Below, one piece after another: positions 33,546-41,693 of a DNA stretch of 47,920 bases. The notes under the pieces were generated by a model, which saw only the letters and a program-made list of their open reading frames with translations, made no database searches and was not told where the DNA came from. This DNA is from Terriglobia bacterium (GTDB lineage Bacteria; Acidobacteriota; Terriglobia; Acidiferrales; UBA7541). Location of the stretch: contig JAIMAG010000017.1 of the NCBI GenBank assembly GCA_023512135.1, positions 1 through 47,920 of the forward strand. Reading direction: 5' to 3'. The position numbers and the translations under genes were made by a program. Each line of letters opens with the position of its first letter. Within the stretch, counting starts at the first letter, position 1.

Positions 33546-34897
33546 CGTCCCACTCCTGCCATCGAATCTACTTTCGACTGTGTCGAGCTGGGCTCTGGAA
33601 CTCCGACTCCAGCCCAAACCAATCCCGCACGAGCAAGCTCTGCCGGGTCGAGCAGATTGTGCGCATCCAGTACGACCGTGCCGCGCATCACCCGGCGCAT
33701 CTGTTCCCAGTCGAGCGTGCGAAACTCAGGCCAGGGCGTCGTCAGCAACACGGCATCGGCACCGGCGGCAGCCTGGTAAGGGTCCGCGCCAAGTACGATT
33801 CCGCTGCCACCCAGTTCGGCGCCGGCAGAACCCGTCACCCCGGGATCGTAGGCCTGCAGCGTCGCGCCGGCATCCACCAGTCGCCGAGCCAGCTCCAAGG
33901 CATGCGAGCGGCGCAGGGTGCTCGTGCCGGGCTTGTAGACCAGGCCGAGCAGGGTGACCCGTCGTCCCGCCAGTTCCCCGCCGAGCAGTCGCCGCAGCTT
34001 TTCCACCAGCATGGGCAAGCGTGCCCGATTGACGGCGAGGACAGCATCGAGCAGACGGGTTGGCTGGCCGGTGCGCACACCGAGCTTTCGGAGCGTCTGG
34101 ACATCGCGGCCGAGCGTGCCGCCGGCGAAACCGGGTCCGGGGCTGAGAAAGGCGTGCGGACCGATCCGCCGGTCAGCGCGCAGCACACCGACGACGTCGC
34201 GGATATCGGCTCCGACCACTTCAGCCAGAGCCGCCAGCTCGTTGGCGAAGCTGACCGAGGTGGCCAGGAAGGCGTTGGTGGCGTGTTTGGCCAGTTCGGC
34301 ACTCTCCCAGCTCATGACCAGCCGCGGGCCCGGAATCCCGCGATAGAGCGGCTCCAGTTTCTCGGCCGCCGCACGAGGCTCGGCGCCCACCACGATGCGG
34401 TCGGGCCGGGTGAACGTTTCGAGCGCCTGGCCGAGCCGCAGGTTTTCCGGCTGGCAGAGCAGTGTGAACGGCAGCGCCGGGGCGCGTGCAGCCATCTCCG
34501 CCGCCAGCCGGCGCGTGGTGCCGACCGGCACCTGACTCATCAGCACCACCGTCAGCGGCGTGCGCGCATGCGCAGCGATTTCCTGCGCGGCGCGTTCGAT
34601 GGGCCGAAGGTCGCTGCCATCGGCGTCGTCGACCGGCGTGTCGAACGTGATAAAGGCCGCATCCACTCCGGCGAGCGCACGAGCCACGTCGGCGGTAAAC
34701 GCGAGCCGAGCCGCGTTGAGCTCGCCGGTCAGCAGCTCCTGCAGCCCCGGCTCGAACAGCGGCGGCTCCCCGGCCGCCAGCCGCGAGACCAACGCGCCGT
34801 CAAAATCGATCCCGCAAACGCGGTGCCCGAGCCGGGCCAGAGAACCAGCCACGACGCAGCCGAGATGCCACAGGCCGAAGACAGCTATGCGGGCCAT
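33542..34897 (-). CDS. UDP-glucose/GDP-mannose dehydrogenase homologue without catalytic cysteine
   Basis: A 451-residue protein with the three-domain layout of nucleotide-sugar 6-dehydrogenases. Conserved residues are E151 (QPENLRLG), K204 and N208 (AKHATNAFLA), and D265. Two key features are missing. The NAD motif GxGYVG reads GLWHLG (8-13, W10 in place of the second Gly), and the catalytic Cys of the GFGGSCFxKD motif is T261 (GFAGGTLGRD). Without that cysteine the two-step oxidation to the acid should fail. It may be a one-step oxidoreductase, an epimerase-like enzyme, or inactive. ATG 34897 follows CGGAG; it overlaps hddA by 13 bp. Confidence 0.82.
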   Translation of the reverse strand: MARIAVFGLWHLGCVVAGSLARLGHRVCGIDFDGALVSRLAAGEPPLFEPGLQELLTGELNAARLAFTADVARALAGVDAAFITFDTPVDDADGSDLRPIERAAQEIAAHARTPLTVVLMSQVPVGTTRRLAAEMAARAPALPFTLLCQPENLRLGQALETFTRPDRIVVGAEPRAAAEKLEPLYRGIPGPRLVMSWESAELAKHATNAFLATSVSFANELAALAEVVGADIRDVVGVLRADRRIGPHAFLSPGPGFAGGTLGRDVQTLRKLGVRTGQPTRLLDAVLAVNRARLPMLVEKLRRLLGGELAGRRVTLLGLVYKPGTSTLRRSHALELARRLVDAGATLQAYDPGVTGSAGAELGGSGIVLGADPYQAAAGADAVLLTTPWPEFRTLDWEQMRRVMRGTVVLDAHNLLDPAELARAGLVWAGVGVPEPSSTQSKVDSMAGVGR

Positions 34898-35961
34898 GAT
34901 TCGCTCCGCGCGGTTGTCTCCACACCGGTTTGCATGGTCGACGGCGCATAGACCCCGGCCGAGAAGCCGCCGTCGAGAAAGTTCACCAGTACCTTCGACC
35001 CTTCGAAGTCGAAGCCGTAGCGCATTTCGCGCAGCCCGGCAGCGCGCATCGCTTCGCGCAGTTGCTGGTGTCGGCGCTCGGTGTAGAAGAGAAAGAAACC
35101 GCCGCCGCCGGCACCGGACAGCTTGCCGCCCAGCGCGCCGTTGGCCCGGGCCAGTTCGTAGAGGGCATCAAAGCGCGGGTTGGTGACCCTGGCCGAGAGC
35201 CGCTTCTTCAACTGCCAGTGCCGGTCGAGCGCCAGCCCGAAGCTGGTCAGGTCGCCCGCCTCGATCCATTCCAGAATCTGCCAGCCCATCTCCTTGATCC
35301 GGTCCAGGCTGCCGAGCACGCCATCGCGGGCCGCGGCCGCCGCGCGGCTCTGTTCGGCGAGAATATCCAGCGCGTTGCGTTCCGTACCGGTGTAGAACAG
35401 CAGCATGTTGCGCCGCAGCTCCTCGAGGGTTTCCTCGGAAACCCGTGCCGGGCGCACGGCCACGCAGCCGTCGGGCGCAATCTCCAGTACGGTCAACCCG
35501 CCGAAGGCCGCCAGATACTGATCCTGCTTGCCGATGGGCTTGCCCAGAATTTCGATCTCCAGATGGCAGGCTTCTTCGGCCAGCTCGGCCGGGCCCAGCG
35601 GACGGCGCTGCAGCGTGTGCAGAGCGTTCAGCAGACCCACTGCGTAGCAGCTCGAGCTGCCGAGTCCGGTTCCCGCCGGCACATCGGCCATGGAGACAAT
35701 TTCCACGCCGCGCTCGATCCCGACCAGTCGCAGGGCCTCGCGTGCGATATCGTGTTCGAGCTGATCCCGGTGCGGAACGATCTCCGTACGCGTGTATTTG
35801 ACCCGCACCAGATCGTCCACCACCGGCCGATTCAGGTTGATCACCATGTACTTGTTGATCGCTGCGGCGAAAACGAACCCGCCCCGCTGGCGGTAGTACG
35901 CGGGCAGATCGGTGCCGCCACCTCCGAGCGTGATGCGAAACGGTGTGCGTGTGACGATCAT
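34885..35961 (-). CDS. hddA: D-glycero-alpha-D-manno-heptose 7-phosphate kinase
   Basis: A 358-residue GHMP kinase. It opens MIVTRTPFRITLGGGGTDLPAYY, the typical HddA start. The ATP-loop is PAGTGLGSSSCYAVGLL, and the C-terminal motif is GGKLSGAGGGGFFLFY. HddA phosphorylates heptose 7-phosphate at O1 to give the alpha-1,7-bisphosphate, the branch that leads to GDP-D-alpha-D-heptose rather than ADP-heptose. ATG 35961 forms an ATGA overlap with the upstream epimerase stop, and AGGAGGT lies 11-12 bases before it. The GDP-heptose pyrophosphorylase (HddC) expected with it is not in the window. Confidence 0.9.
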   Translation of the reverse strand: MIVTRTPFRITLGGGGTDLPAYYRQRGGFVFAAAINKYMVINLNRPVVDDLVRVKYTRTEIVPHRDQLEHDIAREALRLVGIERGVEIVSMADVPAGTGLGSSSCYAVGLLNALHTLQRRPLGPAELAEEACHLEIEILGKPIGKQDQYLAAFGGLTVLEIAPDGCVAVRPARVSEETLEELRRNMLLFYTGTERNALDILAEQSRAAAAARDGVLGSLDRIKEMGWQILEWIEAGDLTSFGLALDRHWQLKKRLSARVTNPRFDALYELARANGALGGKLSGAGGGGFFLFYTERRHQQLREAMRAAGLREMRYGFDFEGSKVLVNFLDGGFSAGVYAPSTMQTGVETTARSESWPA

Positions 35962-37109
35962 GATCCGGCCCGCACCTCCTGCGCCGACGGTGTGGCGGTC
36001 ACCAGCACGCCAGCGCGCCGCATTTCGTCGGCGGCCTGCTCGGCGTTGTCGGGTGGCTCGCCCTGCTCCCGCACCCAGGCCACATAGTCGCGGAGAATTT
36101 GCTCGACCCCGTGCTGCGGTGCCCAGCCGAGTGCGCGCAGCTTCGTCGAATCGGAGATCGTGTGGCGGGTATCACCCAGGCGGAAATCGCCGCGCACGAT
36201 CGGGGCAATTGCCGCATCACAGGCCCGCGCCGCCAGGGTGGCGAACTCGAGCACGCTGGTCGCCCGCTGCCCGCCCACGTTGTAGGCCTGAAACTCCGCC
36301 TCCGGACGCTCCCAGACGAGCAGGTTCGCCCGGGCCACATCGGCCACGTGCACGTAGTCGCGCAACTGGCGACCGTCTTCGAACACCACCGGGGGCTGGC
36401 CGCGCAGCAGCCGTTTGACGAAGATCCGGCAGATGCCCGAATACGCGTTCCACAGCGAGTTCCGCGGGCCCTGCACGATCGAATACCGCATCGCCACGAC
36501 GGGAATGCCCAGCCGCCGGCCGAGCTGAAACCCGAGCAGTTCGGCGGCGTACTTCGAGATGCCGTAGGCGGTGTGCGGATGGACGACCGACTCTTCCAAA
36601 GGAACTGGCTCCAGATCGGCTCCGCACTGCGGACAGGGATGTTCCCACTGGCCCGCACGCAGCCGCGCCAGCGGGCGCGCGGCCGGATAGAACACTCCGT
36701 GCTCGGCGCAGCGGTATTTGCCCTCGCCATAGACAGCCTGCGAAGACGCCAGCACCACCTTTTCGACCGGCAGCCGCCGCGCCGCGATCACTTCGAACAG
36801 CAGCGCGGTCGAAACCGCGTTGACGTGCACAAAGGTGGAGAAATCGGGCTGGTAGTCCTGATAAGCCGCCAGGTGAAATACGCCGCGCACCCCGTCCAGA
36901 GCCCGCTCCCAGGCTGCGGCGTCGCGCACATCGCCCGCGATTCGTTCCACCTCGGCCGGCAGCCAGGCGGGCCAGCCGTGCGGATGCACCCGCGGCTGGA
37001 GATTGTCGAGCACGCGCACGCGGTAGCCCCGGGCGAGCAGCAGATCCACCGTGTGCGAGCCGATGAATCCGGCACCGCCCGTCACCAGAATCGTTTCCGC
37101 CAACTCCAT
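35958..37109 (-). CDS. NAD-dependent epimerase with zinc-ribbon insertion (dTDP-L-rhamnose 4-epimerase-like)
   Basis: A 383-residue extended SDR. It has GGAGFIGSH (residues 11-19), SSQAVYG, and YGISK (Y182, K186). Between the catalytic Ser and Tyr there is an insert of about 40 residues with C134, H137, C159 and C162 (RCAEHG...CPQCG), a likely zinc site. From memory this insert is shared with dTDP-L-rhamnose 4-epimerase-like SDRs. The substrate could be a dTDP- or GDP-sugar in this locus. ATG 37109 directly follows GAGGGAGG. It overlaps hddA by the ATGA. Its neighbours suggest it may act on a GDP-heptose derivative, but that is only inference. Confidence 0.85.
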   Translation of the reverse strand: MELAETILVTGGAGFIGSHTVDLLLARGYRVRVLDNLQPRVHPHGWPAWLPAEVERIAGDVRDAAAWERALDGVRGVFHLAAYQDYQPDFSTFVHVNAVSTALLFEVIAARRLPVEKVVLASSQAVYGEGKYRCAEHGVFYPAARPLARLRAGQWEHPCPQCGADLEPVPLEESVVHPHTAYGISKYAAELLGFQLGRRLGIPVVAMRYSIVQGPRNSLWNAYSGICRIFVKRLLRGQPPVVFEDGRQLRDYVHVADVARANLLVWERPEAEFQAYNVGGQRATSVLEFATLAARACDAAIAPIVRGDFRLGDTRHTISDSTKLRALGWAPQHGVEQILRDYVAWVREQGEPPDNAEQAADEMRRAGVLVTATPSAQEVRAGS

Positions 37110-37141
37110 CCTCCCTCGGCGTGCAGCGCGACTGACGCGGA

Positions 37142-38602
37142 CTAGTAAGCTCCGCGGCCGCGCAGCACCGCCGGGATCGTTTTCAACAAAATCCAGCAGT
37201 CCAGGCTCAGCGAGGCCCGGCGGATGTATTCCAGGTCCAGTTGCACCCAGTGGTCGAAGTCGCGGATTTCGCTGCGACCGTTCACCTGCCACAAGCAGGT
37301 CAAGCCCGGCTTGACCGAAAGCTTCCGCCGCTGCCAGAACGCGAACCGCTCCGCTTCTTCGGGGAACGGCGGCCGCGGCCCCACCAGGCTCAGATCGCCG
37401 CGCAGCACGCTGACCAGTTGCGGCAGCTCATCCAGGCTGTACTTGCGCAGCCAGCGGCCCAGCCGCGTCACCCGGGGGTCGTTGCGCATCTTGAAGACCG
37501 GCCCGTTCATCTCGTTCGCCGCTGCCAGCGCGGCCTTGCGGCGGTCGGCATCGGGCACCATGGTGCGGAATTTCCAGCTCGTGATCGGCCGGTGATTGCG
37601 CCCGAGCACCCGCCAGTGGTAGAGGACCGGCGCGCGCGGATCGCTCAGCTTGATCGCGACCGCAATGGCCGCCAGCAGCGGCGACAGCAGCACCAGCAGC
37701 ACCGCGGCTCCGACCAGGTCCATGGCCCGCTTGACCACTCGATAGCCGCTGCCCCAGCGCACGGTGGACACCACGGCCACCGGCTGACCGAGGAAAAATT
37801 CCAGCGAAACCTGCGGATCGGCAATCGAGTAGCCCGCCCGGTGCAACTGAAAATCCGGCAGCACCACCACCCGCAGCCCGAGCTCAACCGCTGCGGCAAT
37901 CCGCTCGCTGGCTTTTGGCACCAAAGCCAGTGGCATGGCGAACACCACCAAATCCACCGCCTCGCGGGTCAGAATCGAAACCAGCGCATCGGTGCTGCCC
38001 AGCACCGGTACCCCTTCGACCGTCGTGCCGGCCGGCAACGGCTCCGGATCGAGACAGCCGACCACACAGTAGTCGGCATCGTCGGCGTGCCGCGCGCGGC
38101 GGATGAACTCGCGCGCCCGCTCCCGCGTACCCACCACCACCACCCGCGGCACGTTGTAGATGTGAGCCCGGCGCAACGCGAGCAGCCCCAGTACCAGCCA
38201 GCGGCCAGCGAGCGAAACCGGAACGTAGAGCAGACAGAAACCGAACAGGATCAGCCGGCTCACCTCGACCAGCTTGGCAGCAAAGATCACCACGGCCAAA
38301 CCGGCCAGCCCGAGCGCCGAGGTGCGCAGCGTCCGCTGCAGCACCAGCCGCCAGGCCAGTCGCGTGCGCCCGTACAGCCCGGCCTGCGCGGCCAGCCCAA
38401 TCCAGAGCGGCAGAATCAACAGCAGCAGCCAGGCGTGCTCGGAGAAATGGCCGGGGTCGGCAGCCCCGGCACGCAGCCACGGCCGGTAGACCGGGAGCAG
38501 GCGGTAGGAGAGATAGAAGCTGGTCGTCACCCAGAGCAGATCGGCTCCCAGCAGCAGATGCCGGGTGGTCCATCCACCGGTGAAGGCATCGGAGTGTCGC
38601 AT
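37142..38602 (-). CDS. polyprenyl glycosylphosphotransferase (WcaJ/WbaP-like initiating enzyme)
   Basis: A 486-residue protein with four or five N-terminal membrane helices (about 15-150), a cytosolic Rossmann-like domain (about 155-265), and a C-terminal catalytic domain (about 290-486). The catalytic part shows the hairpin helix, SWKFRTMVPDA, GPVFKMRNDPRVTRLGRWLRK, YSLDELPQL and LSLVGPRPP (DE..P signature). The enzyme transfers a sugar-1-phosphate from a UDP-sugar to undecaprenyl phosphate, starting the repeat unit. This sets the locus as undecaprenyl-linked, Wzx/Wzy-dependent. ATG 38602 has CAGGGAA seven bases upstream. Confidence 0.92.
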   Translation of the reverse strand: MRHSDAFTGGWTTRHLLLGADLLWVTTSFYLSYRLLPVYRPWLRAGAADPGHFSEHAWLLLLILPLWIGLAAQAGLYGRTRLAWRLVLQRTLRTSALGLAGLAVVIFAAKLVEVSRLILFGFCLLYVPVSLAGRWLVLGLLALRRAHIYNVPRVVVVGTRERAREFIRRARHADDADYCVVGCLDPEPLPAGTTVEGVPVLGSTDALVSILTREAVDLVVFAMPLALVPKASERIAAAVELGLRVVVLPDFQLHRAGYSIADPQVSLEFFLGQPVAVVSTVRWGSGYRVVKRAMDLVGAAVLLVLLSPLLAAIAVAIKLSDPRAPVLYHWRVLGRNHRPITSWKFRTMVPDADRRKAALAAANEMNGPVFKMRNDPRVTRLGRWLRKYSLDELPQLVSVLRGDLSLVGPRPPFPEEAERFAFWQRRKLSVKPGLTCLWQVNGRSEIRDFDHWVQLDLEYIRRASLSLDCWILLKTIPAVLRGRGAY

Positions 38603-38623
38603 CGCGTTTCCCTGCCGGACGGT

Positions 38624-39316
38624 CTAGCTGCGGTCGGCCGTGCGCGCCGCGAGCTCTGCCAGCGCCCGTTCGGCATCGGCATTGAAGCCGCGCACCGTTT
38701 CCCGGCTGTACTTGTGATCCACCAGGCGCGGCAGAAACGGCGGCGGAATGGTGATGATGTGAGCTCCCGCCAAAGCCGCCATCTGCACGTCCAGCACGGT
38801 GCGGATACTGCCGACGATGATCCGCGCCGGATGGGCCCAGCGATCCAGCCAGCCGCGCACATTGCCGATGACCTCGGACGGATTCCCGCCTTCGTCCGCT
38901 ATCCTGCCGGCAAACAGACTGACGTAGCTCGCGCCCGCCTTCGCGGCCAGCAGGGCCTGATTGAAGGAAAGAATCGCCGTGCAGTTGACCGCAATGCCTT
39001 CCTGAGCCAAGCGGTGCACGACGTCGAGGCAGGAAAGGCCGTCCTGGTTGATCACGGGAACCTTGACCACCACGTTCGGCGCCCAGCGGGCCATGGCGCG
39101 TCCCTGGCGCAGCATCTGCTCGGGATCGTTGCTGGTCACTTCGACCGAAACCGGACGCGGATCGAGCAACCGGCACAGCGCCCGCGTGCCCTCTTCCAGG
39201 TCATAGACACCGTCCCGCAAGCAGATGGACGGATTCGTGGTGACTCCGTCCACCAAACCGTGCGCCAGCCAACGTGCGATTTCCCGGCAATTCGCGCTGT
39301 CGAGAAAGATTTGCAT
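38624..39316 (-). CDS. transaldolase-family protein (decameric type)
   Basis: A 230-residue TIM-barrel transaldolase of the short subfamily that also contains fructose-6-phosphate aldolase. It has D6, TTNPS (26-30) and the Schiff-base Lys K85 (VVVKVPV). Residue 59 is Glu (SVEVTSND) and the SLFAGRI segment has Phe where the aldolase has PYVNR with Tyr; both favour transaldolase over fructose-6-phosphate aldolase. It would make or use sedoheptulose 7-phosphate, the substrate of GmhA. That makes its place beside heptose genes sensible. ATG 39316 has AAGG upstream; a start at 39331 would add five residues. Lies between Wzc and the WcaJ-like gene. Confidence 0.85.
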   Translation of the reverse strand: MQIFLDSANCREIARWLAHGLVDGVTTNPSICLRDGVYDLEEGTRALCRLLDPRPVSVEVTSNDPEQMLRQGRAMARWAPNVVVKVPVINQDGLSCLDVVHRLAQEGIAVNCTAILSFNQALLAAKAGASYVSLFAGRIADEGGNPSEVIGNVRGWLDRWAHPARIIVGSIRTVLDVQMAALAGAHIITIPPPFLPRLVDHKYSRETVRGFNADAERALAELAARTADRS

Positions 39317-39364
39317 CACGCACCTTCGCATCCCGAGCGAGCCGGCGCCGCCCCGGCACCGACT

Positions 39365-41692
39365 TCAACGGTCCGGGCTGGCGGCGCTTTCGGTCGTCTC
39401 GACCTCTCGCCGCTCGTAGTAGTGATAGTAGGAATAGGCATACGCGTCGGCGGTGCGGGCATCGAGCTGATTCAGCACCACGCCGAGCACATGCCCGCCC
39501 ACACTTTCGATTCCTGCAAGAGCCCGCTGCGCCAGCTCGCGCGGAGTGGTTCCGGCTTTGACGACCAGCACAACGCCTTCGACCTGCGTGGCCAGCACCC
39601 GGCTGTCGGAAACATTCAGCACGGGAGGAGAATCCACAATCACGACGTGATACTGGCGCGCAGCTTCCTGCAGCAGCGCGGGCATCCGCGCGCCGCTCAG
39701 CAACTCGGCCGGGTTCGGCGGAACGGGCCCGCAGACCAGCGCATCCAGACCCGGCACGCCGGTCGGCTGCACCACGTCCATCCACTCGACCCGCCCCGAC
39801 AGGTAGCCAGACAAGCCCTGCTGCCGTCCGAGTCCGAAGGCCAGATGGACCGAAGGCCGACGCATGTCTCCGTCGATCAGCAGCACACGCTGACCGAGCT
39901 GGGCCAGCGAAATCGCCAAGTTGGTGGAGACGGTCGTTTTCCCCTCGCCCGGCTGCGCACTGGTCACCAACAAAGTCCGCGGGGGGCGGTCGGCCGCCGA
40001 AAGCAGCACCGAAGTGCGCAGACCGGCAAAGGCCTCCGCCAGCACCGAATGCTGCGTTTCCGCCCGGTCAATGCGCAGCCAGAGGTTCAGGCCCGGTGCC
40101 GGTTTCCCGTTCGGCTTCTGCGTCCGGCGCCCGGCCAGGAGACTGCCTGAAATCTGCGGTCGCCGACCATAGACGGCGCCGCGCCGCCCGACGAGCGAAT
40201 CTTCTGCCGGGATGAAGGCCAGCGTGGGAATCTGCAGATAGCGTTCGATCTCCTCCGAGCTTTTGATCGAACTGTCGACGTGCTCGGCCAGCAGTGCCGC
40301 TCCGATTCCCAAGCCGAGCCCGAAGGCGGTCCCCAGGAGCAGGTTCAGCAGCAGGTTCGGTTTTGCCGGACGCCGCGGCGGCGTGGCGCGATCCACGACG
40401 CGAATGTTGGAAGACTTGATGCCCGAAGAAACGCCGGCTTCCTTCAGCCGCTGCAGCAGGGCTTCGTAGAGCTGCCGGTTGGTTTCCACTTCTCGTTTCA
40501 GGATGTTGTACTGCACCGAGCGTTCCGCCACCTGGTTTCGCCGCTGCTGCTGTTCGGCAAACGCGCGGACCAGCATCTGTTCCCGTGCCAGTGCCGCGCG
40601 GTACTCGTTGCCGACGCGCTCGGCCATGCGCGCCCGTTCGGCGGCCAGCAACTGTTCGAGCTCACCGATCTGGTTGTCGAGCTGGCGCACGCGGGGATAT
40701 TCTCCGGTGAACAGCGTGGCCAGCTCCGCCCGTTCCCGCCGCAGATCGGCCAGCCGCACGAGCAGGTCTTCGATCACCTTGCTCTCGCCGCCGGGCAGCG
40801 CCGAGAAATGGCCCGCCTCGACCAGCCGATAGCGGGATTCCCGCTCGAACCGCTCGGCCTGCGCCCGCGTCAGCTCCTCCTGCAACTGTCGCAACCGCTC
40901 ATCCAGGATGTGCTCGGGCTGTCCCTCGCTGGTTTCCAGAAACAGCAGGCCGTTTTCCCGGGCATACCGCTGCAGCTCTTCTTCCGAGCGTTCCAGTTTC
41001 ACTTTCAGCCCGTCGAGCTGCTGACCGAGCCATTCACTGGCCTTCTGGGTGGCCTGCCAGCGCACCTCTAAACTCTGGTCGATGTAGTTGTCCGCGAGCG
41101 CATTGACCACGGCAGCGGCGAGCTCCGGATCGTGCGATTGAAAACTGATTTCGACGAGCCGGCTGCGCTTGACCGGAGCGATGGTCAGCCGCCGGTGGTA
41201 GCTGGCCAGCGTAGCCTCCAGCGCTTCCGGCCCCGGGGCCGAGTCCGGCACGCTGGCCGCCGACACCGTGCCGGCCGAGGAGGCGTTCGGGTTGAACTCG
41301 GGCACGCGGTCCAGGCGCAACTGCTGGATTACCCGTCGCGCCAGGGCATCGCTGCGGAGCACCTTGTACTGGGTTTCCAGATAGGCATCGGAGACCGTCT
41401 CCAGCTCGAACAGTTCCTTCACCGTCAGAAAATTCGGATTTTCTTTTTCGATTTCGATCAACCCGCGGGCTTCGAACACCGGCCGCATCTTCAGCGTGCC
41501 GATCAGCACCAGCAGCCAGACGACGCTGAACAGCGTCAGCACCGTCCAGCGCCGCTTGCGCAGCACGCGCCAGTACGCCAGCAGATCCACCGGCGTTTCG
41601 CGCTGGCTGTCGGTGGCCCGTGGGGCCGGCAACGGACCGGGCACGATCGGGCCCGGCGGGCGGTGGGGGACCAACGGATGCGCTTCGCTCAT
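39365..41692 (-). CDS. wzc: Wzc-type polysaccharide co-polymerase and tyrosine autokinase
   Basis: A 775-residue PCP2a protein. It has a proline-rich start, a first membrane helix (about 48-68), a Wzz domain and a long coiled coil (about 210-410). The second helix follows the PPRRPAKPN motif (about 445-475). A cytoplasmic BY-kinase has Walker A SAQPGEGKTTVSTN (about 577-590), Walker A' LLIDGDMRRP and Walker B VIVDSPPV. The C-terminus has six tyrosines in YAYSYYHYYERR, the autophosphorylation cluster. It sets chain length and couples synthesis to export through Wza. GGAGG lies five bases before ATG 41692, one base after the wza-like stop. Confidence 0.93.
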   Translation of the reverse strand: MSEAHPLVPHRPPGPIVPGPLPAPRATDSQRETPVDLLAYWRVLRKRRWTVLTLFSVVWLLVLIGTLKMRPVFEARGLIEIEKENPNFLTVKELFELETVSDAYLETQYKVLRSDALARRVIQQLRLDRVPEFNPNASSAGTVSAASVPDSAPGPEALEATLASYHRRLTIAPVKRSRLVEISFQSHDPELAAAVVNALADNYIDQSLEVRWQATQKASEWLGQQLDGLKVKLERSEEELQRYARENGLLFLETSEGQPEHILDERLRQLQEELTRAQAERFERESRYRLVEAGHFSALPGGESKVIEDLLVRLADLRRERAELATLFTGEYPRVRQLDNQIGELEQLLAAERARMAERVGNEYRAALAREQMLVRAFAEQQQRRNQVAERSVQYNILKREVETNRQLYEALLQRLKEAGVSSGIKSSNIRVVDRATPPRRPAKPNLLLNLLLGTAFGLGLGIGAALLAEHVDSSIKSSEEIERYLQIPTLAFIPAEDSLVGRRGAVYGRRPQISGSLLAGRRTQKPNGKPAPGLNLWLRIDRAETQHSVLAEAFAGLRTSVLLSAADRPPRTLLVTSAQPGEGKTTVSTNLAISLAQLGQRVLLIDGDMRRPSVHLAFGLGRQQGLSGYLSGRVEWMDVVQPTGVPGLDALVCGPVPPNPAELLSGARMPALLQEAARQYHVVIVDSPPVLNVSDSRVLATQVEGVVLVVKAGTTPRELAQRALAGIESVGGHVLGVVLNQLDARTADAYAYSYYHYYERREVETTESAASPDR

Positions 41693-41693
41693 C

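Noticed and set aside
37241-40150. Very long open frame on the plus strand (969 codons) across the polysaccharide locus
   Set aside because: It runs antisense to the WcaJ-like, transaldolase and Wzc genes, which have clear family motifs. Its translation is rich in His, Gln, Arg and Pro with no family pattern, as expected of a shadow frame in GC-rich DNA.
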